This document shows, one piece after another, positions 48,700 to 57,413 of a stretch of DNA of 64,000 nucleotides; position 1 is the first letter of the stretch, and each line of letters opens with the position of its first letter. The stretch is from Pycnococcus provasolii. Lineage: Eukaryota > Chlorophyta > Pseudoscourfieldiophyceae > Pseudoscourfieldiales > Pycnococcaceae. A program made the position numbers and the translations under genes. Location of the stretch: positions 496,001-560,000 of the forward strand of contig OW568892.1 in NCBI GenBank assembly GCA_938743325.2, given 5' to 3'. The notes beneath the pieces were generated by a model. That model saw only the letters and a program-made list of their open reading frames with translations, ran no database searches and was not told the DNA's origin.

Positions 48700-49908
48700 A
48701 TGCCCGACGGCCTGCTGCGCCGTCTGTCCCGCGCAGTCACGTTCGCAGGCGCAGGCGCAGGCTCGGGTTTGCGTGACTCCGAACCACACAACGACTCCCA
48801 GACATCACGGAGACAACGCACGAACACCAATGGTGCCCCAGCATCGTCGTCGTCGTCGTCGTCGTCGTCACAAACGTCATCCGCGCGCATTGAAGTGAAC
48901 CTGCGTGACCGCACGGAGCAATTCAAACTGTGGAGAGGTGTCGCTGACTCCATGGCGGTGCAGATGGGGGTTCCGCGCCCACCCGTGCCCGCACCAGAGG
49001 TGCAGCCGCTCGTCGCGTCGCCGCTGCAAAACGCCGCGGACAAAACGGCGCGACTCAGGCCGCAGCTGAGGCAGCTGCTCGAAAGGCGCGCGGAGGCTAC
49101 TGCGGCGCTGGAGAATGGCGACGAGCTGACGGAGTCGACAAGGCAGGGACTGTACGGTCTGCTATCGCTCCTTGACGAGGAACTGCCGCAGAAACTCGCG
49201 GAGCTCAAGGCGGTTTGCGTTGCTATCCAAAAGGTTCCGACAAGAGGCAACCGCGAGGCAAAACTGAAGGCGAACGTCTCCGCCTCCGCTCTTGAGTGCC
49301 TTCGTATAAGCACAGTCAGCTATCGAGGGCTGGGCAGAGGCAGCGTCGTCGCAGCCTCCACGGAGGCGGCGGCGGCTGTCGAGGCGTCCAACACATTGCG
49401 GCAACAGATGCGCCACATGCACGAAGCGCTGGAGACGATGACGGCGCTCTACGGCGCGGTGTGGCGTGCCGCGAAGTGCGTGCACGAGCATCCAGCGCTC
49501 TCCAGCGCGCGTGCGAGCCTCGCTCTTCCCGCTCAGCAGGCGAAGCAGGGATGTGCGCGAGCTGTCGAGAGCCTTCTGCGAGAATCGGCGATGCTGTCGG
49601 CGGATGGTGACACGTCGACACCTCGTGGCGACGCCGACGTGCGTCGTGAGCTTGCGCAGATGGACCGCGACGCCGCGGCAACTTGGACACCGAATGCAAC
49701 CGCGTCGGCACACACGTGCATCGCATCATACCGCGCTGTGGCTGCACGCCTCAGGCAAGCCGTGGAACTTGCTCGAACGATGCGCGATGGGAACGACGGC
49801 GGCAACGGCACAGGAGGTTTGCAGAGCGTGCTCAAGGCTGCCACGGCAACGCAGCAATTTGTCGTGGGACTTGGCAACGCGTGCGACCAGCTCAGCCAAA
49901 AGAGATGA
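48700..49908 (+). CDS. Helical protein of unknown function
   Basis: 402 aa beginning MPDGLLRRLSRAVTFAGAG. A ~60-residue N-terminal part has a Ser run (TCG repeats). The rest is helix-rich: FKLWRGVADSMAVQMG, LRPQLRQLLERRAEATAALE, LYGLLSLLDEELPQKLAELK, NTLRQQMRHMHEALETMTAL, and a C-terminal helix ending LGNACDQLSQKR. No signal peptide or TM. I cannot name the family; a coiled-coil or four-helix-bundle adaptor is possible. The start was placed at the ATG following the telomere-like promoter motif; upstream in-frame sequence overlaps the preceding gene and is ignored. It converges on the WD40 gene with an 84-bp gap. Confidence 0.6.
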   Translation: MPDGLLRRLSRAVTFAGAGAGSGLRDSEPHNDSQTSRRQRTNTNGAPASSSSSSSSSQTSSARIEVNLRDRTEQFKLWRGVADSMAVQMGVPRPPVPAPEVQPLVASPLQNAADKTARLRPQLRQLLERRAEATAALENGDELTESTRQGLYGLLSLLDEELPQKLAELKAVCVAIQKVPTRGNREAKLKANVSASALECLRISTVSYRGLGRGSVVAASTEAAAAVEASNTLRQQMRHMHEALETMTALYGAVWRAAKCVHEHPALSSARASLALPAQQAKQGCARAVESLLRESAMLSADGDTSTPRGDADVRRELAQMDRDAAATWTPNATASAHTCIASYRAVAARLRQAVELARTMRDGNDGGNGTGGLQSVLKAATATQQFVVGLGNACDQLSQKR

Positions 49909-49914
49909 AAGAGC

Positions 49915-49980
49915 TTGTAACACCTTGTGATTATTGTTTTTTTATACGGAAAAAAAAAGGTGTTCCTGCTAGTGTTACAA
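49915..49980. terminator. Nested inverted repeats between convergent stops
   Basis: TTGTAACAC (49915-49923) is matched by GTGTTACAA (49972-49980). Inside, AACACCTT (49919-49926) is matched by AAGGTGTT (49957-49964). A T7 tract lies on the left and an A8 tract on the right of the loop. The whole fills the 84-bp gap and could serve 3'-end formation in both directions. Confidence 0.55.
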
Positions 49981-49992
49981 TAATAGATTGTA

Positions 49993-51441
49993 TTAAGTTT
50001 CCTCGTGCGTCTTGGTGCGGAGTGCAATCGCCTCACTGCAATCGCACCAGCCAACAACGACATCCTCTCCATTCGACGAGACCACGTCAACTCCCAGCCA
50101 TCGCGAAAGACCACGCACTTGGAAGAGCGCGCGTGCGTCGTCGCGACATGTCGCGCACGTGAGCTCGAAGCCGGCGCCGGCTGCGTACATGGCATGTGGC
50201 GCGATGCCGTCGATTGTCTCGTCGCCGCCTGCAAAGTGGAGGTGCTCTAGGTGGTGTTTCAGCCCACCTGTCCATCTGCCGATTGGTGCCCACCTCCTCG
50301 CGTCCCACACCGTGACGCATCGGTCCATGCCTCCCGCCGCGACGATGCCATGTGCCGTGGCGAGGCAAGTTAGCTTCGCTCCGGGCGACGCGCCGTCGAG
50401 GCGATGCACGCACCCTCCCGCCTCGCTCGCGCGCACGTCCCACAGGCTCACTTGGCTCGCCTCGAGCACCGCAAGAAGACCCGTCTCCGGTGTGAGTGGA
50501 TTGGTCTTGGCGGCGACACCGTTGTTCGCCTTGCCCGGCCCTGCGCCTTGCACGAACGCTACCGCGGCGGGCTGCGCACACAGGCTGATTGTGCGCGCGT
50601 GCAGTTCTCCGTCGTACAGGTCGACGCACTTCCTCGGCGATCGCATGACGGCGACGACACGTGGCGCATAGCCTCCGGGCGCGGTGAACGTTGGGTGTAT
50701 CGCCGCTGCGGCAGATCCCGATTCGTAGCTCGTCGACCAGTCTTCTCTCGGCGCAAGCTCGTAGAAGCTTGCTGGCGCGTTTGGACTTTCGAGGTCGTCA
50801 GCCGCCCTGAGTCGTGTGACGACGCATCGTCCCGCGGCGTCCGTGGTTGCGAGGTGCGCGTTGTCCCCCGCGAGTATCCAAGACGTGTCGTCGCCGTTCG
50901 TCGCGTTGGGTGGTGCCCACAGTAGCGTATTTTGAATTTCGCGTCTGTGAGGTATTGCTGGCGACACGTCGTTGACTTGAACGGGCGCGTCCGCCTTGGT
51001 GTATGCGACGACGTTTTCTTTCGCGATAGCGGGTGTCTTTCTGTCGTCGTCTTTCAGTTTGATTGTGCATGCGTACACTTTGTTCGAGGAAGCGACGTAG
51101 AAGTGTATGTTTTGTTCGTGTATCCCGCGCACGCTGACTCTGTTGGACGTTCCCGCTAGTCCTCCCGGCGACGGCTGTAAGGCAAGAGGCAAGTCGAGTC
51201 GAGCTGCGAGCAGAGAGTGCGGAGTACGTATCTTCTGCGTTGCAGTAGGCGCCCTAGGGACTTGTTTGCTGGAAAAGTCGTTTGGCTTGTGCCTCTTATT
51301 CTTGTTTCTACTGGTACTGGCATTCTTATTGGCATTATCATTGCCGTTGCCTGTTTCCTGATTATTGTTATTGTTGTTGTTATTATCGTCGGGTTCCCTC
51401 GACGACACAAGGGTTCCCTCATCGTCGTCGCATTGCGCCAT
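49993..51441 (-). CDS. WD40-repeat-like protein
   Basis: 482 aa. The N-terminal ~70 residues are an Asn/Asp-rich and Lys-rich disordered stretch (an eight-Asn run). WD-type repeat ends are visible at GLLAVLEASQVSLWDVRASE and GIVAAGGMDRCVTVWDARRW, with weaker blades upstream (NTLLWAPP, HLATTDAAGRCVVTRLRA). The C-terminus is LGVDVVSSNGEDVVVGWCDC followed by a short tail. It is probably a single seven-bladed beta-propeller used as a protein-interaction platform; the specific complex is unknown. Start 51441 (MAQCDDDEGT) is the first ATG with a usual N-terminus; the open frame extends 46 codons further upstream. Confidence 0.75.
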   Translation of the reverse strand: MAQCDDDEGTLVSSREPDDNNNNNNNNQETGNGNDNANKNASTSRNKNKRHKPNDFSSKQVPRAPTATQKIRTPHSLLAARLDLPLALQPSPGGLAGTSNRVSVRGIHEQNIHFYVASSNKVYACTIKLKDDDRKTPAIAKENVVAYTKADAPVQVNDVSPAIPHRREIQNTLLWAPPNATNGDDTSWILAGDNAHLATTDAAGRCVVTRLRAADDLESPNAPASFYELAPREDWSTSYESGSAAAAIHPTFTAPGGYAPRVVAVMRSPRKCVDLYDGELHARTISLCAQPAAVAFVQGAGPGKANNGVAAKTNPLTPETGLLAVLEASQVSLWDVRASEAGGCVHRLDGASPGAKLTCLATAHGIVAAGGMDRCVTVWDARRWAPIGRWTGGLKHHLEHLHFAGGDETIDGIAPHAMYAAGAGFELTCATCRDDARALFQVRGLSRWLGVDVVSSNGEDVVVGWCDCSEAIALRTKTHEET

Positions 51442-52430
51442 GCAGGTGTGAAAAGTGCAGGAGCGCCGCCACCCACGGCAGGAAGTATGTAGTCTCAGAA
51501 CAGAATCGCAAAACCAAGCCGAGGTGCGAGACGGAGCCGATGGGAGGAGAACACCACCTGGGGGAAGAACGAAGAACAAGGCAACCCTATCGTAGGGCGT
51601 GCAAGGCTAACCCCGAACAACTCCCGGGAACCCGGACTAACCCCTAACAACAACACCTTCCCAGACGCACTTAGAAGACGCACTTCCCTATCCCGCTTTC
51701 CGAACTCCCCCGGCCTTAAAAAAAAAACCTCCCACACTGGGGTGGTCGCCTTAAGGCTTAAAGTGGGCCAACCTTTCCCAAACAACTCTCATCACACCAC
51801 CACACTCCTCCCTTCTTTTCCTCCTCACTCCTCCACGCTCCTCCTCACTCCTCCTCCCTCCTGATCAGTGATCCCATCCGAGAAGAGACGGGCCTTTTGA
51901 TGAGAGAGATGAAAATTGAATGCGCTCCCTTCCCTCAATAATTCCCTTATCAGGCGGCATGAGGCAAGACCGAAAAGACTCATCACGTCTCTGCATCAGG
52001 CTCGCCCTCTACTCTAGTCTACCCGGTAAGAATATGTTGTCTAGTCTAAGGTTAGTCTAAGGCTTAGGCAGTTCTGTGTGGCTGCGTGTTTTCGTCTTAT
52101 GCCCCAACCAGACAAAAGCAAATCCCCTCGGAACAGGAACACTCGGGCAACACGCACGCAACACGCACGCAGGTGGCATCCCTCGGAAAGGGTTTAAGGT
52201 TAGGTCGCCCCCTTCTGCCCCTGCCCCAATCGTGTTTGGCGGGAAGAACACCTCCCTCGCTTTGCTTTTTCCTCTCCTCTCCCCCATCGCAAGCATCCGC
52301 ATTCCCCATCACAAGCCTTGCACGGTACGGTACGCGCCAACCAACCAACCACGCACAGCACGCCTGTACAGTCCTGTCCTTTCCTTTCCTATCCTTTTTG
52401 TTTCCTTGGTAAGCTCTGTCTGCAGAAACT
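51442..52430. promoter_or_regulatory. Divergent promoter WD40 / CEP44
   Basis: 989 bp. ACTAACCCCTAAC at 51636-51648 and AACCCTATCGTAGGG near 51582-51596 are telomere-like. An A8 tract is at about 51719-51728. A TCCTCC/CTCCTCACTCC-rich pyrimidine stretch covers 51800-51860. The leader just before CEP44 reads TTGGTAAGCTCTGTCTGCAG, which mimics an intron but is far too short to be one. No gene or RNA recognised. Confidence 0.5.
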
Positions 52431-53217
52431 ATGGCGACTGGCGACCTTCTGGGAAACGTGCAGCACCTCCGCCGCGAACTCAGGCACATCAGGTACCCCG
52501 CAGTCCTAGACGAAGCGCTGCTCAAGGCGGGCGACCCCGTGGCGCTGCTCCCCGCGCTCCACTACGTCTTGTTGGGATTCTCGAGGCCGCTCGCGCGATA
52601 TCTCGCAGACTCGGGGTACCACCTCGAAGAGTCAAGCGACTGGAGGTTCGTCGAGTCGGCAGCCAAACTCCTGCGCGAAGTATTCAGATACAGGCCAGCC
52701 TTAACGCCTGTGCAGTTCCTCAGCCACGGATTCGCGGAAAGAAAAGTGCTCCTCGTGCTTGACGTCATACGCGTCGCCAAGGCGAAACACAACGAACTGC
52801 TCAGACAAAGACATGCGGCGGGTCAGAGAAGCGGCGGTCGAGTCGTGTCTGCCGTGCGCGCATCCTTGAACGAAGACGCCGCGCCGACGCCGAAGGCTAA
52901 GGCGACGCTGGGGGCGCACACCGTCGTCAACGCCGCAGCGGCTGCGGCCGCCGAATTTGTTCCGGTTCCCGCAGAGGCGCCGCCGCCGCCGACGCACCGA
53001 GGACACGCGGGGCATGCACAGCCACACCTCACGCGCTCGGTGGCACCCGAAGAGAGCGTGCGCGTGAGCTCGGACGCGGAGGATAACCACTCGTTCTCAG
53101 ACGACGTGTTCATGGCGCCGCCGCCCACGACGACGACGCAAGGAAGGGCAAGCGCGGCTCCCACGCCGTGGAACGTCAACCCACTGCATCCAGAACGTCG
53201 CGGCGGAGGCAGCTACA

Positions 53218-53249
<32 letters not shown>

Positions 53250-53669
53250 ATGCCGAGCGCGCCGCCAATCACGTCGGCATCCATGGCATGGATGGATCCA
53301 TCCATGGCGTCAACGGTCGGCGAGCTGCAGCGTCGTCTCGCGTCGCTCGAAGAGTCGTCGAGGCAAGCACAGGAATCTCTGCAGGCGAAAGTGACGGTAC
53401 TGACGGCGCGCGTTGCATACCTCGAGGATGCTCTTGCACAGCAATCTGCAAAGAGTACTGCTGTCGCCGCCGCCACCGCCGCCGCGGCAACTCCTTCCGC
53501 TTCCGCTACACGGAACGGCACCAATGTGGACGGTGGTATTTCTGCGCTGCACGAGTCGATGGGAACGGCATCTTTCACGAGACATCAAAAAGGTGGCGAC
53601 CTTGACGGATTTATCAAAAACTACACGAGCAAACTCGCGTCGACGCGGTCTCTGCTCGATAGCTTGTAG
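52431..53669 (+). CDS. CEP44: Centrosomal protein CEP44
   Basis: 412 aa. Residues ~5-125 match the CEP44 N-terminal domain: GNVQHLRRELRHIRYPAVLD, GDPVALLPALHYVLLGFSRP, DWRFVESAAKLLREVFRYRP, LTPVQFLSHGFAERKVLLVL. The middle is low complexity, including an Asp run from GAC repeats. A coiled coil follows (VGELQRRLASLEESSRQAQE to LTARVAYLEDALAQQ). The C-terminus ends NYTSKLASTRSLLDSL. CEP44 binds triplet microtubules at the inner proximal centriole and is needed for centriole-to-centrosome conversion. Its presence implies a centriole or basal body in this organism's life cycle. It converges on the OSBP gene. Confidence 0.87.
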
Positions 53670-53761
53670 GCAAAAGAGGGAAAGTTGTTTTTCTAATTAA
53701 AAAAAAGATAAAAACCAACATCATCTGATGATAATTTGCAACTAATAATAGGGCGCGCCAG

Positions 53762-53795
53762 GGCGACTCCAATCGAGCCGCGCAACAAAGCGCGA
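53762..53795. repeat. 34-bp block identical to 27013-27046 (copy B)
   Basis: It sits in the 254-bp gap between the convergent CEP44 and OSBP stops. The core is the stem-loop CGCGC-AACAAA-GCGCG. Here an additional outer pairing GGCGCG (left, about 53752) with CGCGCC (right, about 53797) is possible. Left of the core, TTTGCAACTAATAA resembles the same place in copy A. The rest of the gap holds TCATCTGATGA and an A6 tract but no gene. Confidence 0.75.
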
Positions 53796-53923
53796 TCGCG
53801 CCGCTGGAAGAGGCGCCACGGCGCTAGGCCCTAGCTTCCACGTTTTCGACCCCAAACCAACCAAAATTCCCAACATTCCTTCACTGCGTGCACGACGACG
53901 ACGTCGTCGACGACACCCAAATA

Positions 53924-55651
53924 TCAATCCGAATATTGCCATGGCGCAAACTTCACGCAATCGTCATCAGCTCCATCATCATCATCATCATCTCCAGCAG
54001 CAGGTGCCATCGTTGTTGCTGCCATGATAGCAGCGTCGGCGCGCCTTCGGAACCGCTCCAAATCCACGTCGTACGGAATCGCCATAGGCGCATCATCGTC
54101 GTTGCTTTCCTCCTCCTCGGCGCCACGACGACGACGAAGCGTGAAGTAACGAGGCTTGTATTCGGTACCCTCAGCATCACGACGTCGGCGCTCCTCTCGC
54201 TGTTGCTCCTCCAGGCGACCCTTCCAGCGTGCCGCCGTGGAAAGGTCACCTCGTTGCAGTGCCTCACGGTCGGGACGCAACCTGCTGTCGGAGGGAAGAA
54301 GGAGTCGATCGCCGTCGTCAACAACCGCTGCTGAAAGATCGCAGGCACGGCCAGAATTGCGACGTCGCACGAGAGCACCAAGCGAAGATGCATCGCACGC
54401 ATTCATTCGGTCGACAAACGGCGTCATACTGTACTTGTTCTTCTTTGAGGCTTCGACATACGCGGGATCCACACGCCAGAGCGAAATGGGATCAGCGTCG
54501 TCGATGGGATTCCCATCCACGTCACATGCGACGGCGTCGAGACCTTCGTTCCAAAGTCCACAGATGGCAACCTGCGGTACACCATTGCGGCGAACTGTGC
54601 CCATAACTTCGTAGTGTCCCTCCCCGAACGACCCGCACTGCTCGAATTGCAGCGTGCACGTCGTCACGCCGTCGTCACTGCATATTTCCAGCGTTCCGTG
54701 CGTGTCCGTCCACATGCTGCCTCCGACAATCAGGTTGTTCACAGCCGTGACAGGTGTCCTGCGCAGGCGATATGTTTCCTGCCGCTGGCTTTTGAGTTGT
54801 ACGGTGGTGTAGTTTATGGGGTAGATGGTGACGCTATTCCCATGAAACTTCGTCTTTGGCGCCGACGTGATGCTGTACTCGTAGTGATTCGTACACTCCG
54901 CGTGCGCCGCGCCGATAGGCGGGTGGTGGCTCACCTGCTCGGCAAGCAGGTAAAAGTTTTTAGTGGTGGAGTCATTGGCGGCATCGTCGTCTCTCTTGTC
55001 GTCAGTAGCAGTAGCAGCAGTAAAACCGGCACCGCCACCGCCCACCATTTCGAACGTCTCACCAAGGATAGGATTGAATGGCTTGCCCGTCCGCTCCGAA
55101 CCTGCGTAGTTGGCAACTGCGAATGCCGCGACGTATGCCATGCGCATGACTGGATCTTGCTGGGAGTTTGCGAGAATGAGAAGCGCATGTCCGTGCTCGA
55201 AGATCTCTGCGATTCTTTGCAGCGTCGTCGTCGGTTCGAATAGGAATATGGGCAGAGAGGCGACAGACATGACATCCTTGTTGATGTACTTCGTGAGGTT
55301 GAGGTTGTTGAAGAGCGTCATGCGATCTGCCTCGGATGTCGGCGCCGAGACGATGTCTTCTTCTGAATTGTCGTTGTCATCAGGAGCAGTGACATTTTCA
55401 TGATGACCATCACCACGACCAACGCCATCATCGGAAGAAGAAGAGTCAGGATCAACGCGCCGCCGCAGCTGCTGCTCCTCCTTCTGCGAGATGGACGGCG
55501 GTGAAGAAGTAGCATTATTACCGCCATTAATGCTGCTGCTGTTCTTCTTCTTCATCATCATCGTGAAGTCCTCATCCTTGCCTTGTTCATCATCCTCCTG
55601 CGTAGTAGGCGCGACGATGTTTGCGACGAGGTCGCTCAGCGAACGCAGCAT
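53924..55651 (-). CDS. Oxysterol-binding protein-related protein (ORP), short type
   Basis: 575 aa. There is no PH domain or ankyrin repeats; a disordered acidic/Ser-rich N-terminus of ~110 residues leads into the ORD. Features: NLTKYINKDVMSVASLPIFL, ERTGKPFNPILGETFEM, and the family signature EQVSHHPP near residues 238-245 with the His pair that binds PI4P. The C-terminal half has SMWTDTHGTLEI, SLWRVDPAYVEASKKNKYSM (CGLWNEGL before it) and RRRDAEGTEYKPRYFTLRRR close to the end, as in ORPs. ORPs exchange sterol or phosphatidylserine for PI4P at membrane contact sites. No FFAT motif was obvious. Start 55651 gives MLRSLSDLVANIVAP. Confidence 0.93.
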   Translation of the reverse strand: MLRSLSDLVANIVAPTTQEDDEQGKDEDFTMMMKKKNSSSINGGNNATSSPPSISQKEEQQLRRRVDPDSSSSDDGVGRGDGHHENVTAPDDNDNSEEDIVSAPTSEADRMTLFNNLNLTKYINKDVMSVASLPIFLFEPTTTLQRIAEIFEHGHALLILANSQQDPVMRMAYVAAFAVANYAGSERTGKPFNPILGETFEMVGGGGAGFTAATATDDKRDDDAANDSTTKNFYLLAEQVSHHPPIGAAHAECTNHYEYSITSAPKTKFHGNSVTIYPINYTTVQLKSQRQETYRLRRTPVTAVNNLIVGGSMWTDTHGTLEICSDDGVTTCTLQFEQCGSFGEGHYEVMGTVRRNGVPQVAICGLWNEGLDAVACDVDGNPIDDADPISLWRVDPAYVEASKKNKYSMTPFVDRMNACDASSLGALVRRRNSGRACDLSAAVVDDGDRLLLPSDSRLRPDREALQRGDLSTAARWKGRLEEQQREERRRRDAEGTEYKPRYFTLRRRRGAEEEESNDDDAPMAIPYDVDLERFRRRADAAIMAATTMAPAAGDDDDDDGADDDCVKFAPWQYSD

Positions 55652-55912
55652 ATTGTTCGCTTTGAGACGGATCGGAACGTGCGGGCGCAGTTAGTTGCAG
55701 GCTGTTTTGTTGTGTGACTCTCTGAAGGTTTCGGGCCCCCCAGTGTTCCGCCCAGCCCCGACGGACCCGTAGCCGCGGGAACTCAAACCAAAGGCCCCCC
55801 AGGCTGAGTCTATGCCTACGTTTTCCAGGTGCCGGGGATCCGTCCCTGAGGTCGTCCCCTTGTGCTGCCCACCCACCAGAACACCAGACACCAGAAAAGG
55901 GTCTACAGTACC
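55652..55912. promoter_or_regulatory. Divergent promoter OSBP / IMP2
   Basis: 261 bp between divergent ATGs, GC-rich with CCCCCCAG (55737-55744) and CCCCCCAGG (55795-55803) tracts. No telomere-like motif. Both genes must be controlled from this short space. Confidence 0.45.
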
Positions 55913-56557
55913 ATGGCGTACCGCTGGCTGCTCCCGCGCATCGCCTTCAGCCTGCCCGTGTCGTACGCCTTCGTCGACCTAGGCTACAACGTCAGCGTCG
56001 TCTCAGGCGCATCCATGGCGCCATCGCTGAACCCGGACGCCGACGACGAGAGAGGAGGAGCAGGGGCAGGGGCAGCAACCAGGTGGAAGCGCGACGTGGT
56101 GCTGTGCGAGCGATGGGCGGCGCACGCGCTGCGCATCGCGCGAGGCGACGTCGTGGCGATGAGCAGCCCCGATGAGCCGGGAACGTGCCTCGTGAAACGT
56201 GTGTTGGCGCTTGAGGGAGACTGGGTCGTCGCCACGCCGGCGGCGAGGGAAGCCATGGCTTGGCGCACGGGTGGCGATGGGGCGGCACCGAAGGATGCCG
56301 ACGACGACGTCTTGCAGGTTCCCCGTGGACACTGCTGGGTGGAGGGCGACAATCCAACGTGCAGCGTTGACAGTGCGACTTCGTTTGGCCCCGTCCCTCT
56401 CTCGCTTGTTCACGCGCGTGTACGGTACGTGTGCTGGCCACCTTGGCGTGCTGGAACGCGCGTACCGCCGATGTCGCCGTCGCCATCGGCGACGAAGCGG
56501 TTAGTTCTTCAACGTCCCGCGAACGCACCACCGATGAAGCCTCCAGGATGGAGGTAG
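55913..56557 (+). CDS. Mitochondrial inner membrane protease subunit 2 (IMP2/IMMP2L)
   Basis: 214 aa, S26A signal-peptidase family. One N-terminal TM segment (residues ~8-30) precedes SGASMAPSL with catalytic Ser34. LVKRVLALEGDWV carries the general base Lys95, and GHCWVEGDNP with DSATSFGPVPLSLV completes boxes D/E. It trims sorting signals of intermembrane-space proteins after insertion in the mitochondrial inner membrane. Plastid or thylakoid peptidases have longer N-terminal parts and differ in boxes, so IMP2 is preferred. The C-terminus is basic and Pro-rich (MSPSPSATKR). Start 55913 in ACCATGGCG context. Confidence 0.9.
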   Translation: MAYRWLLPRIAFSLPVSYAFVDLGYNVSVVSGASMAPSLNPDADDERGGAGAGAATRWKRDVVLCERWAAHALRIARGDVVAMSSPDEPGTCLVKRVLALEGDWVVATPAAREAMAWRTGGDGAAPKDADDDVLQVPRGHCWVEGDNPTCSVDSATSFGPVPLSLVHARVRYVCWPPWRAGTRVPPMSPSPSATKRLVLQRPANAPPMKPPGWR

Positions 56558-56621
56558 AGAGAGGCGGTTTGCGCGTGTAACACGAATTACGATAAATTCT
56601 ACAATTTTGTGTTTTTGGTTT

Positions 56622-57413
56622 TTATAACTCGGCGCTTTCGACGATGTGCTTGACGACGGCTGCGGGTGCGACGGCGCCGAGAGCCTGCGCGGTGGCGTCG
56701 GCGTCACCGTACGGGCTTGACGCACCTCCTCTCACGTCACTCGGCGCACCAGCCTTTGCGAGCGTCTCCGGCGTTCCTTCGTGCCACGTCGTCTCGCGCA
56801 CAACTGTCTTGGGATCATCGGCGCTGCAGAAGATGCGGCTTTCGCGGAGACGCACGAGTGCGCCGTCGACGCGAAGCCACAGTCGGCAGAGCACGTACCA
56901 GCACCTCGGCATGACGCGAACTTTTACGGAACAATTCACCGCGCCGGTATCGTCGAGCTCGCTTGAATACAGCTCCACTTCGTCGTAGAACAAGATTGGG
57001 TCGCGTGCCAGCAGCATTTCGCGGTTGATCTTCTTGCTGCTGGTTGCTTGGAACGTTCCTCCCTCGAGCGTACCCGCATACGGCGTTGTGAACGTCCAGT
57101 CGTAGACGCGCGGCGGCTTCGCCTCGTCAAAAGCTGCCGTTCCTCTTCTGCTTTCCTGCCACTTGGCGGCGATGGGAACGTCGGGAGCCTTTGCGTTCTC
57201 GCGTGCCCACTCCTTCAGCGCGTCTTGCGCGCAGAACGTAAGCGTCGCGTTCGTCTCGCCGTGTTGAATTTTGAGCTCGGCAGTTGCGAAGAGCATCTCA
57301 GGCAGCGCGGCGTTGCTGGTGGTTTCGGCGACGGCGTTGCGCTGCGCCTCGGAGGCTATGTGTCTGAGCGGCGCAGGCGTCGTCGTGACGCTCCAGCCGG
57401 CGCACGTAGCCAT
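56622..57413 (-). CDS. TIP41-like protein (PP2A-phosphatase regulator)
   Basis: 263 aa, usual family length. Blocks: LPEMLFATAELKIQHGETNA, LTFCAQDALKEWA, PPRVYDWTFTTPYAGTL, LARDPILFYDEVELYSSELDD, VNCSVKVRVMPRCWYVLCRL, WLRVDGALVRLRESRIF, and VVRETTWHEGTP. TIP41/TIPRL binds PP2A-type catalytic subunits and, with Tap42/alpha4, modulates TOR signalling in the cytosol. The start at 57413 (CGCCATGGCTACG context) gives a normal N-terminus. Two upstream in-frame ATGs would add 22 or 52 residues of unlike composition. It converges with IMP2 (64 bp between stops). Confidence 0.92.
   Translation of the reverse strand: MATCAGWSVTTTPAPLRHIASEAQRNAVAETTSNAALPEMLFATAELKIQHGETNATLTFCAQDALKEWARENAKAPDVPIAAKWQESRRGTAAFDEAKPPRVYDWTFTTPYAGTLEGGTFQATSSKKINREMLLARDPILFYDEVELYSSELDDTGAVNCSVKVRVMPRCWYVLCRLWLRVDGALVRLRESRIFCSADDPKTVVRETTWHEGTPETLAKAGAPSDVRGGASSPYGDADATAQALGAVAPAAVVKHIVESAEL

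Noticed and set aside
48186-49313. 375-codon minus-strand frame
   Set aside because: It straddles the junction of two + strand genes and their promoter motif, and shows no domain; composition shadow.
52408-52426. 5' UTR intron GGTAAGCTCTGTCTGCAG before CEP44
   Set aside because: It has donor- and acceptor-like ends but would be only about 18 nt, far below the ~100 nt of the introns seen here.
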